From Clostridia bacterium (GTDB taxonomy: Bacteria; Bacillota; Clostridia; Oscillospirales; SIG627): a stretch of DNA of 64,000 bases. Positions 49,294 to 56,828 of this stretch are shown one piece after another. The stretch spans positions 181,681 through 245,680 of the forward strand of contig JAFUKG010000032.1 in NCBI GenBank assembly GCA_017467865.1. The letters run 5' to 3'. The notes beneath the pieces were generated by a model. That model was not told the DNA's origin. It worked only from the letters and a program-made list of their open reading frames with translations, and did not search any database. How positions within the stretch are numbered: position 1 is the stretch's first letter; every line of letters begins with the position of its first letter. The position numbers and the translations under genes are program-made.

Positions 49294-49327
49294 TATTCCC
49301 TTCCTTTCAAAAATAATTTCATACCCT

Positions 49328-49356
49328 ATAATAGCACGAAACGGGCTATTTTTCAA
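49328..49356 (-). promoter_or_regulatory. Promoter of copA-copZ
   Basis: Minus strand TTGAAA, 17-bp spacer, TATTAT, 34 bp before the ATG. Confidence 0.65.
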
Positions 49357-49442
49357 GTAATAAAAAACTTATATTGCCAAAACCGCAGATATATGGTAAA
49401 ATAAGCTTTAGTAAATTTCAATTTTGAAATATTTTTTTGCAG

Positions 49443-49563
49443 TCACGTGCGGGGGATTTTCTCGTGCGGAGCGGATTAGCGTAGCCTGAGAAAATTCAAG
49501 CCATACAGTGAACGAAGGTGGAGCAATGTGCGACACCGTAGTGAGTCGTAACAAAGTATGGTG
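49443..49563. other. Repeated structured element, copy 1
   Basis: Starts GTGCGGG and ends near GTATGG. It has a 10-bp stem GGATTTTCTC / GAGAAAATTC around a 24-nt loop (GTGCGGAGCGGATTAGCGTAGCC-type), then CCATAC..GTATGG, and an inner GGTG / CACC hairpin with a 22-nt block identical to copy 2 (51311-51418). It is not coding on either strand. May be an RNA or a mobile DNA element. Confidence 0.65.
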
Positions 49564-49581
49564 AAAAAATACGAAAAAATT

Positions 49582-49612
49582 TGTGACCTTTTCACTCCCT
49601 AATACGTGTTAA
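49582..49612 (+). promoter_or_regulatory. Candidate ECF-type promoter of the sigma factor operon
   Basis: TGTGACCTTTT, 12 bp, CGTGTTAA, resembling ECF -35 (AAC-TTTT) and -10 (CGTC) boxes; 15 bp before the ATG of the ECF sigma gene. It would give autoregulation. Confidence 0.45.
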
Positions 49613-49627
49613 GGTTAGGAGGTACAA

Positions 49628-50104
49628 ATGAGCCGTTCTTCTCACGATGAGATAAATGCGGTGTATGATAAATATTCTGACACGATGTACAGAATTGCGC
49701 TCTCCCACCTTTTGAATAAAGAGGATGCCGAGGATGCAGTCCACGACGTTTTTATAAAGTACATGAACGGAAGCTTTGCTTTCTTCTCTGAAGAGCACGA
49801 AAAGGCATGGTTCATCAGAGTGACCGTCAATCACTGTCACGACCTGATGAGACGGCGGAAGCTCAGAAGCCACGCTCCTCTCGAAGAAGCTATGGAGGTT
49901 TTCGCCGAGGCAGGTACGTCTGACACTATGAGAGAAATACTCACTCTCGAGGATATTTACAAAACGCCCATCATACTCCATTACTTTGAAGGATATTCTG
50001 TTGAAGAAACAGCCAGAATGCTGAGGATTTCAGTATCTGCTGTAAAAATGAGACTTTCCCGAGGACGGGATAAGCTCAAAGATAAGCTTTCGGGCGAGAT
50101 TTAG
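49628..50104 (+). CDS. ECF-family RNA polymerase sigma factor
   Basis: 158 residues with sigma-70 region 2 (YDKYSDTMYRIALSHLLNKEDAEDAVHDVFIKYM..KAWFIRVTVNHCHDLMRRRK) and region 4 (LTLEDIYKTPIILHYFEGYSVEETARMLRISVSAVKMRLSRGRDKLKDKL). The N-terminal linker has no other domain. It is followed by an anti-sigma-like gene after 17 bp and a lipoprotein, so it is likely held by the anti-sigma until an envelope signal arrives. The promoter candidate upstream suggests autoregulation. Confidence 0.94.
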   Translation: MSRSSHDEINAVYDKYSDTMYRIALSHLLNKEDAEDAVHDVFIKYMNGSFAFFSEEHEKAWFIRVTVNHCHDLMRRRKLRSHAPLEEAMEVFAEAGTSDTMREILTLEDIYKTPIILHYFEGYSVEETARMLRISVSAVKMRLSRGRDKLKDKLSGEI

Positions 50105-50121
50105 AAAAGAGGTGTTGCCCG

Positions 50122-50646
50122 ATGAACGAAAACGATATCAGCGCTTACAAAAAAATAACCGCACCAAGCTCCATAAAAGAAAGACTTATAAGTGAAAGTG
50201 CCAAGGAAAGAAAAAATCATCACGTAAAGGCAGCTTTTTGTTATGCTGCGGCGGGAATTGCCGCAATGATAATATTCGCCTTTACCTTCTTCTGGAACGA
50301 GGGGGCAAGCCTATACCTCAACGGCGATGAGATTGGCGGTAAAAACGTATTTGTTTATGAAAACTCGTCGGTGGCTGTGGCACGCACCTTTACAGCCTCC
50401 CGTGTTACCATTCCCTTAAAGACCGACAAGGATGCCGAAATTACGGTTTCGTCAGGGATGATAGTAATTGACGGAGAGGATATGGGGCAAAAGATAAAAA
50501 CCAAAAAAAACGCAGAATTCATCTGGATGTTTGAAGGCGAAGCCGACGGATATCAGCTCGAAGTAAAAACGGATAAGAAAAGCTCCCTTTACAGTATCTC
50601 ACACAAAGAAGGAACTGAAAAGTTCTACATTAAAAAAGTAAATTAA
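50122..50646 (+). CDS. Putative anti-sigma factor
   Basis: 174 residues. A short cytoplasmic N-terminus (MNENDISAYKKITAPSSIKERLISES) precedes one membrane helix (about 38-56: AAFCYAAAGIAAMIIFAFTFFW) and an extracellular beta-rich domain (LYLNGDEIGGKNVFVYENSSVAVART). The layout and the position after the ECF sigma gene are those of membrane-bound anti-sigma factors. No ZAS His/Cys motif is visible, so the ID rests on context. The N-terminal helix would bind the sigma. Confidence 0.72.
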   Translation: MNENDISAYKKITAPSSIKERLISESAKERKNHHVKAAFCYAAAGIAAMIIFAFTFFWNEGASLYLNGDEIGGKNVFVYENSSVAVARTFTASRVTIPLKTDKDAEITVSSGMIVIDGEDMGQKIKTKKNAEFIWMFEGEADGYQLEVKTDKKSSLYSISHKEGTEKFYIKKVN

Positions 50647-50669
50647 AAAGCCGAAAGGAAAAAAGAAAA

Positions 50670-51281
50670 ATGAAAAAGCTCGCACTTGTACTCGCACTCA
50701 TTCTCGCACTTGCAGTAATGCTCGTATCCTGCGCAAAGGACGATGCAGAAGCACCCGAAAACAACAATGAGGTTGTTGACAACGTCAACAACAACGAAAC
50801 ACCCGACGTTCCCGAAACACCCGACGTTCCCGAAGCAAGCACTTCTGTTCTCAGCGCGGAAGAACTTCAGGCGGCAGTTGACAAAATCTATGAAAAGTAT
50901 CCCGTTCCCTTTATGGCAGGCACTATTCCTGCAGAAATGATTACCGCTGATTATTATGCATATTACACAGGTCTTGCAGATGACTCTAAGGTAAATGCAG
51001 TAATCGTTTCAGAGTCTATGATAGGCTCTCAGGCTTACTCTCTCGTTCTTCTCAGCGTTAAGGACGGCGAGGACGCAGAGGCAGTTGCAACAGAAATGAT
51101 CAACGGCATCAACCAAAGAAAGTGGATGTGCGTTGAAGCAGACCTTATCAGAACTGTTGTATCAGGCAACACAGTTATGCTCGTTATGATTGACTCCGAA
51201 ATGCAGATCGGTATCGACGGCTTTGTTGATGCATTCGTTGAAGCAGTTGGAGAGGTAACCTTCGAGGCTACAAAGAACTAA
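50670..51281 (+). CDS. Lipoprotein, DUF4358-like, in the ECF operon
   Basis: 203 residues. Signal peptide ending VMLVSCAKDD with a lipobox Cys; a linker with the repeat TPDVPETPDVPE; and a C-terminal domain (about 65-200) with EELQAAVDKIYEKYPV..MITADYYAYYTGLADDSKVNAVIVSESM..YSLVLLSVKDGEDAEAVATEMI, similar to DUF4358 as I remember it. It is 23 bp after the anti-sigma gene. Such lipoproteins follow ECF sigma pairs in many Clostridia; function unknown. The last codons lie in a hairpin. Confidence 0.78.
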   Translation: MKKLALVLALILALAVMLVSCAKDDAEAPENNNEVVDNVNNNETPDVPETPDVPEASTSVLSAEELQAAVDKIYEKYPVPFMAGTIPAEMITADYYAYYTGLADDSKVNAVIVSESMIGSQAYSLVLLSVKDGEDAEAVATEMINGINQRKWMCVEADLIRTVVSGNTVMLVMIDSEMQIGIDGFVDAFVEAVGEVTFEATKN

Positions 51282-51301
51282 GGCTCAGCCTTAGTTCTTT
51301 G
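51271..51301. terminator. Perfect palindrome at the end of the ECF operon
   Basis: CAAAGAACTAAGGCT / AGCCTTAGTTCTTTG arms with a one-base centre, covering the stop codon. There is no strong T run, so termination is likely but not certain. Confidence 0.6.
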
Positions 51302-51310
51302 AATGCAGAT

Positions 51311-51418
51311 GTGCGGGTTACTTTTGCGGTGTAGCGAATTAGCGGAACCTGCAAAAGTAAAAGCCATGCAGTGAACGTAGGTGGAGCAATGTGCGACACC
51401 GAAGTGAATCGCAATGCA
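51311..51418. other. Repeated structured element, copy 2
   Basis: Aligns to 49443-49563. The 10-bp stem here is TTACTTTTGC / GCAAAAGTAA, perfect; copy 1 has GGATTTTCTC / GAGAAAATTC. At positions 1, 2, 4, 8 and 9 both strands of the stem changed together. The following block GGTGGAGCAATGTGCGACAC is identical in both copies. Confidence 0.65.
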
Positions 51419-51550
51419 GAATGTAGAATGTAGAATGCAGAATGCAGAATTAAGGAAAATTTTGCTGAAAGCAAAATTTTAATTAAAAGTAAATTTGCCT
51501 AAAGGCAAATTGTCCAAAATTCATCATTCTACATTCATCATTCTGCATTT
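51419..51550. repeat. Intergenic hairpin array, TGCAGAATG-linker type
   Basis: Left arm (GAATG(C/T)A)n in five copies; hairpins AAAATTTTGC-tgaaa-GCAAAATTTT and AATTTGCC-taaa-GGCAAATT; right arm inverted ATTCATCATTCTACATTCATC words. Same family as 21956-22098. Confidence 0.7.
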
Positions 51551-51572
51551 TATTTTTAAAGGTGGTGTTTAA

Positions 51573-52970
51573 ATGCTTTTTTCGGGAATGCCCTTTCTTT
51601 TTTATTTCCTTCCCGTAGTGCTTATAATATATTTTATCGTTCCCAAATGCTTGAAAAATACCGTTCTCATGCTTTCCAGCCTTATCTTTTACGGCTGGGG
51701 TGAGCCCAAGTATTTGTTTTTGATGATAGGATCCATACTTTTAGGATATTTCCTTGGAATGGCTATTGATAAATCGAAAACTGCAGGGCTTAAAAAGCTC
51801 TTTCTTTCCCTTTCGGTTATATCAAGTGTTATTCTCCTTGGATTTTTCAAGTACGCCGACTTCTTTATATATAACTTCAATGCAGTAACGGGGCTGAGTA
51901 TCCCTCTTTTGAAGATTGCTCTTCCTATCGGTATCAGCTTTTATACCTTCCAGATACTCAGCTATACCATTGACGTTTACAGAGGCGACGTGCCCTATCA
52001 GAAAAATATCATAAATTTCGCAACCTACGTTGCCCTTTTCCCTCAGCTTATTGCAGGCCCAATTGTAAGATACGTTGACGTATGCCGTGAGCTTGAAGAG
52101 CGCACACACTCCTTTGAGAAATTTTATCTCGGTATAAGACGCTTTGCAGTCGGTCTTTCCAAAAAGGTACTCATCGCTAATCAGATGGGTGAGGTTTGCG
52201 ACGTTTTCAGAGAGAGTGCTGACAAATCCGTCCTCTTCTTCTGGGTTTATGCCCTTGCCTTCGCCATACACGTTTACTTCGACTTTTCGGGTTATAGCGA
52301 TATGGCAATAGGTCTTGGTAAGGTATTCGGCTTCAACTTTATCGAAAACTTCAACTATCCCTATATTTCAAAGAGCATCAGCGAATTCTGGAGACGCTGG
52401 CATATGTCCCTTGGCTCTTGGTTCAGAGACTACGTGTATATCCCCCTTGGCGGAAACAGAGTTAAGACAATGCGCTGGCTTTTCAATACCTTTGTCGTAT
52501 GGATGCTGACGGGTCTGTGGCACGGTGCTGCGTGGAACTTCGTCGTATGGGGTCTCATATACGCGATACTGCTTATCGGGGAAAAATTCTTTGTAAGAAA
52601 GCTTATCGGCAAAAATGCCATTATTGCCCATATCTATACGATGCTCTTCGTCATAATCGGCTTCGTTGTATTCAACGCACCCAATATGGCGACGGCGGGT
52701 CAGGACCTTATCGGTATGTTCGGTCTTGGAGGATATGCCCTTTCAAGCAAGGCGACCATATATCATCTCTCAAGCAACGCCGTGATTTTCATTCTCGGTA
52801 TCATAGGTTCAACTCCCCTGCCCAAAAAGCTTCATTCCAAGCTTTCCGAGTCGAAGCTTCAAGGGCTTATTTCGGTTATAGAGCCCGTGGCAGTTGTATG
52901 TCTTTTGCTTGTGTGTACCGCTTACCTTGTTGACGGCTCTTACAATCCGTTCTTGTATTTCAGATTTTAA
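51573..52970 (+). CDS. MBOAT family O-acyltransferase (AlgI/DltB-like)
   Basis: 465 residues, about 11 membrane helices. The MBOAT hallmarks are FYTFQILSYTIDVYRG, FATYVALFPQLIAGPIVRY, the HVYFDFSGYSDMAIGLGKVFGF segment, the SISEFWRRWHMSLGSWFRDYVYIPLGGNR motif and the catalytic His region in WMLTGLWHGAAWNFVVWG. These proteins move acyl groups across the membrane to extracellular glycans. Paired with the downstream DHHW protein (13 bp apart), as AlgI with AlgJ/X, so surface-polysaccharide O-acetylation is likely. Confidence 0.94.
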   Translation: MLFSGMPFLFYFLPVVLIIYFIVPKCLKNTVLMLSSLIFYGWGEPKYLFLMIGSILLGYFLGMAIDKSKTAGLKKLFLSLSVISSVILLGFFKYADFFIYNFNAVTGLSIPLLKIALPIGISFYTFQILSYTIDVYRGDVPYQKNIINFATYVALFPQLIAGPIVRYVDVCRELEERTHSFEKFYLGIRRFAVGLSKKVLIANQMGEVCDVFRESADKSVLFFWVYALAFAIHVYFDFSGYSDMAIGLGKVFGFNFIENFNYPYISKSISEFWRRWHMSLGSWFRDYVYIPLGGNRVKTMRWLFNTFVVWMLTGLWHGAAWNFVVWGLIYAILLIGEKFFVRKLIGKNAIIAHIYTMLFVIIGFVVFNAPNMATAGQDLIGMFGLGGYALSSKATIYHLSSNAVIFILGIIGSTPLPKKLHSKLSESKLQGLISVIEPVAVVCLLLVCTAYLVDGSYNPFLYFRF

Positions 52971-52982
52971 GGAGGATGTAAT

Positions 52983-54107
52983 ATGAAAATTAAATATATA
53001 CTGTCATCACTTCTTATAATAGCAGTAATGCTCACTTTATCGGTGCTGGCTTGGATGAAAGCCCCCGGCGCCACGTCTGAAAGTGAAAGACGTCCTCTTG
53101 CACAGTTCCCCGAAATAAGCGTTGACACCGTTCTTTCGGGCAAATTCACAAAGGAATTTGAAAGCTACGCTACCGACCAATTTCCCTTCCGCGACAGTTT
53201 CAGAACGCTGAAGGCCATATCAAAGTTCTATATTTTCCGTCAGAATGACAACAACGATATATATATTCACGACGGATATGCCGCAAAGCTTGAAAGCACC
53301 ATATCGGATGCATCAATAACAAATGCGGTAAACAAGCTGAACTATCTATATAAAACCTATATTGAGGGAAAAACAAGTAACGTTTATCTTTCCATTATCC
53401 CCGATAAAAATACTACTCTTGCAGGGGCGGGAAATTACCCGAGCCTTGACTATAATAAGCTGACGGAAAGCGTTGTGTCGGGTGTTCCCTTTGCAAAGTA
53501 TATCGACGTCTTCCCTCTTCTCCACTACACCGATTATTATAAGACCGACACTCATTGGAGTCAGGAGAAAATTGTTGACGTTGCCCACGCTATTCTTGAC
53601 GCTATGGGAGCCGAAAAGACAAGTGACTACAAGGAAGTTACTCTTGACACCGACTTCTACGGAGTATATTACGGTCAGTCCTCTCTTCCTCTTCCTCCCG
53701 ACAAGATAACTTATCTTACCAACGAGACGATTGAGAACTGCAAGGTTTATAACTACGAGGGAACAGACGGAGTCCTTGAAAACATCAAGCCCTCAAAGGT
53801 TTACAATATGGATAAGCTTAACTCCAAGGACCCTTACGAAATGTTCTTATCGGGCGCAGTTAACCTTATGAGAATAGTAAACGAAAAGAACACGTCGGGC
53901 AAAAAGCTTATTATCTTCCGCGACTCTTATACAAGCAGTCTTGCTCCTCTTATGACAGAGGGCTATTCCGAGATAATACTCATTGATATAAGATACCTTG
54001 CCTCCCACTTTATCGGGGCATTCGTATCACCCGAGGAGTTTGAAAATGCCGACGTACTCTTCCTTTACAGCGCACTTATATTAAATCAAAGTATGTCGTT
54101 TAAATAA
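52983..54107 (+). CDS. DHHW-family (AlgX/AlgJ-like, SGNH-type) protein
   Basis: 374 residues with one N-terminal helix (YILSSLLIIAVMLTLSVLAWM) and an extracytoplasmic SGNH-like domain. ESERRPLAQFPE and FESYATDQFPFRDSFRTLKA are the DHHW N-terminal features; YYKTDTHWSQ holds the conserved D-x-H-W, and IFRDSYTSSLAPLMTEGYSEIILIDIRYL the Asp-Ser and C-terminal region. It probably completes acetyl transfer by the MBOAT partner. The operon ends with a strong terminator. Confidence 0.92.
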   Translation: MKIKYILSSLLIIAVMLTLSVLAWMKAPGATSESERRPLAQFPEISVDTVLSGKFTKEFESYATDQFPFRDSFRTLKAISKFYIFRQNDNNDIYIHDGYAAKLESTISDASITNAVNKLNYLYKTYIEGKTSNVYLSIIPDKNTTLAGAGNYPSLDYNKLTESVVSGVPFAKYIDVFPLLHYTDYYKTDTHWSQEKIVDVAHAILDAMGAEKTSDYKEVTLDTDFYGVYYGQSSLPLPPDKITYLTNETIENCKVYNYEGTDGVLENIKPSKVYNMDKLNSKDPYEMFLSGAVNLMRIVNEKNTSGKKLIIFRDSYTSSLAPLMTEGYSEIILIDIRYLASHFIGAFVSPEEFENADVLFLYSALILNQSMSFK

Positions 54108-54108
54108 T

Positions 54109-54141
54109 AATATGGGAGCTTTGGCTCCCATATTGTTATTT
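54109..54141 (+). terminator. Terminator of the MBOAT/DHHW operon
   Basis: AATATGGGAGC / GCTCCCATATT with a TTTG loop. Confidence 0.85.
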
Positions 54142-54144
54142 AAA

Positions 54145-54225
54145 TTCAGAATTCAGAATGCAGAATTATTGTTGAAAACACTTTGTGTTTTCTTCTTCAA
54201 TTTTTATTCTCATAAAAGCACACAA
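54145..54225. repeat. Short intergenic array, TTCAGAATGCAGAATT linkers
   Basis: Linkers TTCAGAATTCAGAATGCAGAATTATTG, then GAAAACAC-ttt-GTGTTTTC, then CAATTTTTATTCTCAT. Single hairpin. Confidence 0.5.
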
Positions 54226-54231
54226 CAGAAA

Positions 54232-54260
54232 ATTAAGGAGAGCGAAAAGCTCTCCTTAGT
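54232..54260 (-). terminator. Terminator of the AraC gene
   Basis: AAGGAGAGC / GCTCTCCTTA stem; overlaps the stop codon of the minus-strand AraC gene. Confidence 0.8.
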
Positions 54261-55056
54261 TTTTGTAAAATGACGGCGGTTGACCGAAATATTTTTTGAA
54301 GAAGTATGAGAAGTATCCCACCGACGAAAAATTGAGCATATCCGAGGTTTCTTCAACGCTCTTTCCTTCCCCCAGCAGTCTCATAGCCTCCGTTGCTCTC
54401 ATATTGGTGTAATAAGTCTTGGGCCCGATACCTGCATAGGTTCTGAAAAGTGCCTTTATAGAGCTTGTACTCATGGCGCAGATTGACGATATGTCCTCGA
54501 GAGAAAGGTTTTCATAAAGGTTGTTCTGCATAACTTGTATAACCTTTCTGTAATTCTCGGCACTCTTTGAAGAAGCGAAGGTTCTATGGGGATGGTGGCG
54601 CGTAACAAGCTTCACCGCAAAGGCGCTGAGAAGAAGGGACGCCTCGGCGCCCAGAGTCTCGCTTTTATCGTGGTTCTTGTAGAGGCATTCAAGAATGTCC
54701 TTCATTATGAGAGAATACTCTTCTATCTCTTCGTGAGAGAGGAAGAATACACCCTCTGAAAGGCTTTTGGGCATAACTCCCTCGTGGACAAAGGAAACCA
54801 CAAACAGATGGGGGCTTGTATTGTTAGAGCTTTTAATTCTATGAAACTCCAAGGGGGCGTGAGCGATGAAATTTCCTGCACAAAGCTTATATACGTTGTG
54901 CTCCTCTACTATCTCAACCTCGCCCTCAAGAACGCAGACAAATTCCCAGCTGTCGTGAGTCTCACCTGTAAAATCAAAGGTGCTGTCCCATTTGTAGTCA
55001 TAGCCGGTATTTACTCTTTTTATAACAAAAGGATAATTAACGTTAAAACTTTTCAT
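54256..55056 (-). CDS. AraC-family transcriptional regulator
   Basis: 266 residues. The N-terminal half (1-150) is a cupin-type ligand domain (DSWEFVCVLEGEVEIVEEHNVYKLCAGNFIAHAPLEFHRIKS in pieces). The C-terminal AraC domain (about 165-262) has two helix-turn-helix units (LSLEDISSICAMSTSSIKALFRTYAGIGPKTYY, and VEETSDMLNFSSVGYFSYFFKKYFGQPPSFYK). It is divergent from the GH109-like gene and probably regulates it in response to a sugar. Confidence 0.94.
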   Translation of the reverse strand: MKSFNVNYPFVIKRVNTGYDYKWDSTFDFTGETHDSWEFVCVLEGEVEIVEEHNVYKLCAGNFIAHAPLEFHRIKSSNNTSPHLFVVSFVHEGVMPKSLSEGVFFLSHEEIEEYSLIMKDILECLYKNHDKSETLGAEASLLLSAFAVKLVTRHHPHRTFASSKSAENYRKVIQVMQNNLYENLSLEDISSICAMSTSSIKALFRTYAGIGPKTYYTNMRATEAMRLLGEGKSVEETSDMLNFSSVGYFSYFFKKYFGQPPSFYKN

Positions 55057-55115
55057 ACATTCACCAAAATCTAAAATTTTTATCCAAATTTGTAAAAAAT
55101 ATATCTTAAAACATC

Positions 55116-55143
55116 TTGATTTATATTTTAAAGCGTATATAAT
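55116..55143 (+). promoter_or_regulatory. Promoter of the GH109-like gene
   Basis: TTGATT, 16-bp spacer, TATAAT, 46 bp before the ATG at 55190; lies in the AraC intergenic region. Confidence 0.6.
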
Positions 55144-55189
55144 TATAGTTGGTATTTAAATTATTGTCAATAGAATTCAGGAGAAACTT

Positions 55190-56491
55190 ATGAAAGAAAA
55201 GATTAAAGTTGGTTACATAGGACTTGGCAGACGCGGATATGCGGTTTTAAATCAGTGTGTATCCGAAATGAACGACGTTGAGGTTGTGGCTATCTGTGAC
55301 CTCAATCCATTAAAGATGGAAAATGCAAAGAAAACTCTTGTAAAAAAGGGACGCACTGAGCCCATTATGACCACAAACTACAAGGACATTCTTGCAATGG
55401 AAGAGATAGATGCAGTGTTTATCATGACAAGCTGGAATTCCAGAATTAAGCTTGCCATTGAAGCTATGTACGCAGGTAAATACACCGGCATCGAGGTTGG
55501 ATGCGCATTTGACATATCAGAGTGCTATGAGCTTGTTGACGCTTACGAAAAGACAGGCGTGCCTTGTATGATGCTTGAAAACTGCTGCTACGGAAGAAAC
55601 GAAATGATGGCTCTCAGAATGGTTAAAGAGGGTCTCTTCGGCGAAATTGTACACGCCAACGGTGCTTACCACCATTATCTCAATGAAGTTGAGTTTTTCT
55701 TAGATAGCACTGAATTTTACCTTGAAAACGGTGAAAAGAAGATTATTACGGACCATTACAGACTTGCTGAGTACAAGAACAGATGTCTTGAAAACTATCC
55801 TACTCACGAGCTTGGCCCTATCTCCAAGTGCCTTAATATCAATAAGGGTAACCGCATGCTTTCTCTTGTTTCAGTTGCATCAAAGGCAAGAGGTATTGAA
55901 ACCTATATGAAGGACCACGTTCCCGCAGACCATCCCTTTGCAGGTGAGACGTTCAAGCAGGGCGATATAATCAATACTATCATCACCTGTGCTAACGGTG
56001 AGACCATTCACCTCACCCTTGACACTACTCTCCCCCGCGCATTTTACAGCCGTGAGTTCACAATAAGAGGAACTAAGGGTATGTGCGAAGAAAGCGGAGC
56101 AAAAAGATACACCTTCTTCCTTGAAGGAATGAAGGAAGGAGATGAGACCTTCGACAACAAGGCTGAAATGTATGAAAAATACGACCATCCTCTCCACCGT
56201 GAATTTGCAAATGCCGGAGAAAAGGGCGGTCACGGCGGTATGGACTGGCTTGTTGTAAGAGCGTTTGTTGAAAGCGTTAAGACAGAGACCGAGCCCCCCA
56301 TCGACGTATACGATACCGCTACTTGGCTTGCTATCGGTCCTCTTTCCGAGGCTTCTATTAATCAGGGCGGTCATCCCGTTGAATTCCCCGACTTCACAAG
56401 AGGAAGATGGTTCAGAAGAGAAAACGAAATGTGTCAGAGTAAGTATTCTCTCGACCTTGTTGTTGACGACCCCGAAACGTCTATATTTTAA
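55190..56491 (+). CDS. Gfo/Idh/MocA family protein, GH109-like
   Basis: 433 residues. The Rossmann motif is GLGRRGYAV; EVGCAFDISECYELVDAYEKTG is in place of the usual EKP segment, and the GH109 features MLENCCYGRNEMMALRMVKEGLFGEI and ENYPTHELGPISKCLNINKGNRM are clear. GH109 enzymes are NAD-dependent alpha-N-acetylgalactosaminidases using an elimination mechanism. The C-terminus continues with GGHGGMDWLVVRAFVE and ATWLAIGPLSEASI. Substrate specificity is not proved. The gene has no signal peptide, so it would act inside the cell. Divergent AraC regulator. Confidence 0.9.
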   Translation: MKEKIKVGYIGLGRRGYAVLNQCVSEMNDVEVVAICDLNPLKMENAKKTLVKKGRTEPIMTTNYKDILAMEEIDAVFIMTSWNSRIKLAIEAMYAGKYTGIEVGCAFDISECYELVDAYEKTGVPCMMLENCCYGRNEMMALRMVKEGLFGEIVHANGAYHHYLNEVEFFLDSTEFYLENGEKKIITDHYRLAEYKNRCLENYPTHELGPISKCLNINKGNRMLSLVSVASKARGIETYMKDHVPADHPFAGETFKQGDIINTIITCANGETIHLTLDTTLPRAFYSREFTIRGTKGMCEESGAKRYTFFLEGMKEGDETFDNKAEMYEKYDHPLHREFANAGEKGGHGGMDWLVVRAFVESVKTETEPPIDVYDTATWLAIGPLSEASINQGGHPVEFPDFTRGRWFRRENEMCQSKYSLDLVVDDPETSIF

Positions 56492-56499
56492 GTAATAGT

Positions 56500-56655
<156 letters not shown>

Positions 56656-56659
56656 ATTG

Positions 56660-56690
56660 AAAAAGCGGACTCTTTCGAGTCCGCTTTTTC
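56660..56690 (-). terminator. Terminator of the phosphoesterase/peptide operon
   Basis: AAAAAGCGGACTC / GAGTCCGCTTTTT perfect stem, one base after the peptide stop codon on the minus strand. Confidence 0.92.
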
Positions 56691-56816
56691 TTATCCCCAA
56701 ACAGTGGGAGGAAGCTGGTCTTCTTCGTCGTTCCAAGCGAAGCTTACGGTGACAATATCCGCGCTGTCGAAAAGGACTGCTTCGATTTCGGGGGACTCAT
56801 AAATTGTTTTTTCCAT
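56691..56816 (-). CDS. 41-residue peptide gene downstream of the large phosphoesterase
   Basis: Encodes 41 residues, starting MEKTIYESPEIEAVLFDSAD and ending LPPTVWG, from ATG 56816. An AGGAGG lies 7-8 nt upstream; an overlapping ATG at 56820 has a 7-codon frame. The sequence is acidic with no signal peptide. The YxxPEIExxxFxxxDI pattern recalls a class of short peptides in gut Firmicutes (MKxxYxxPxIEVxxFxxxDVI..SG) that I know only from memory. It lies 12 bp after the 1488-residue gene, before a strong terminator, so the two share a transcript. Confidence 0.75.
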   Translation of the reverse strand: MEKTIYESPEIEAVLFDSADIVTVSFAWNDEEDQLPPTVWG

Positions 56817-56828
56817 TCATTTATCCTC

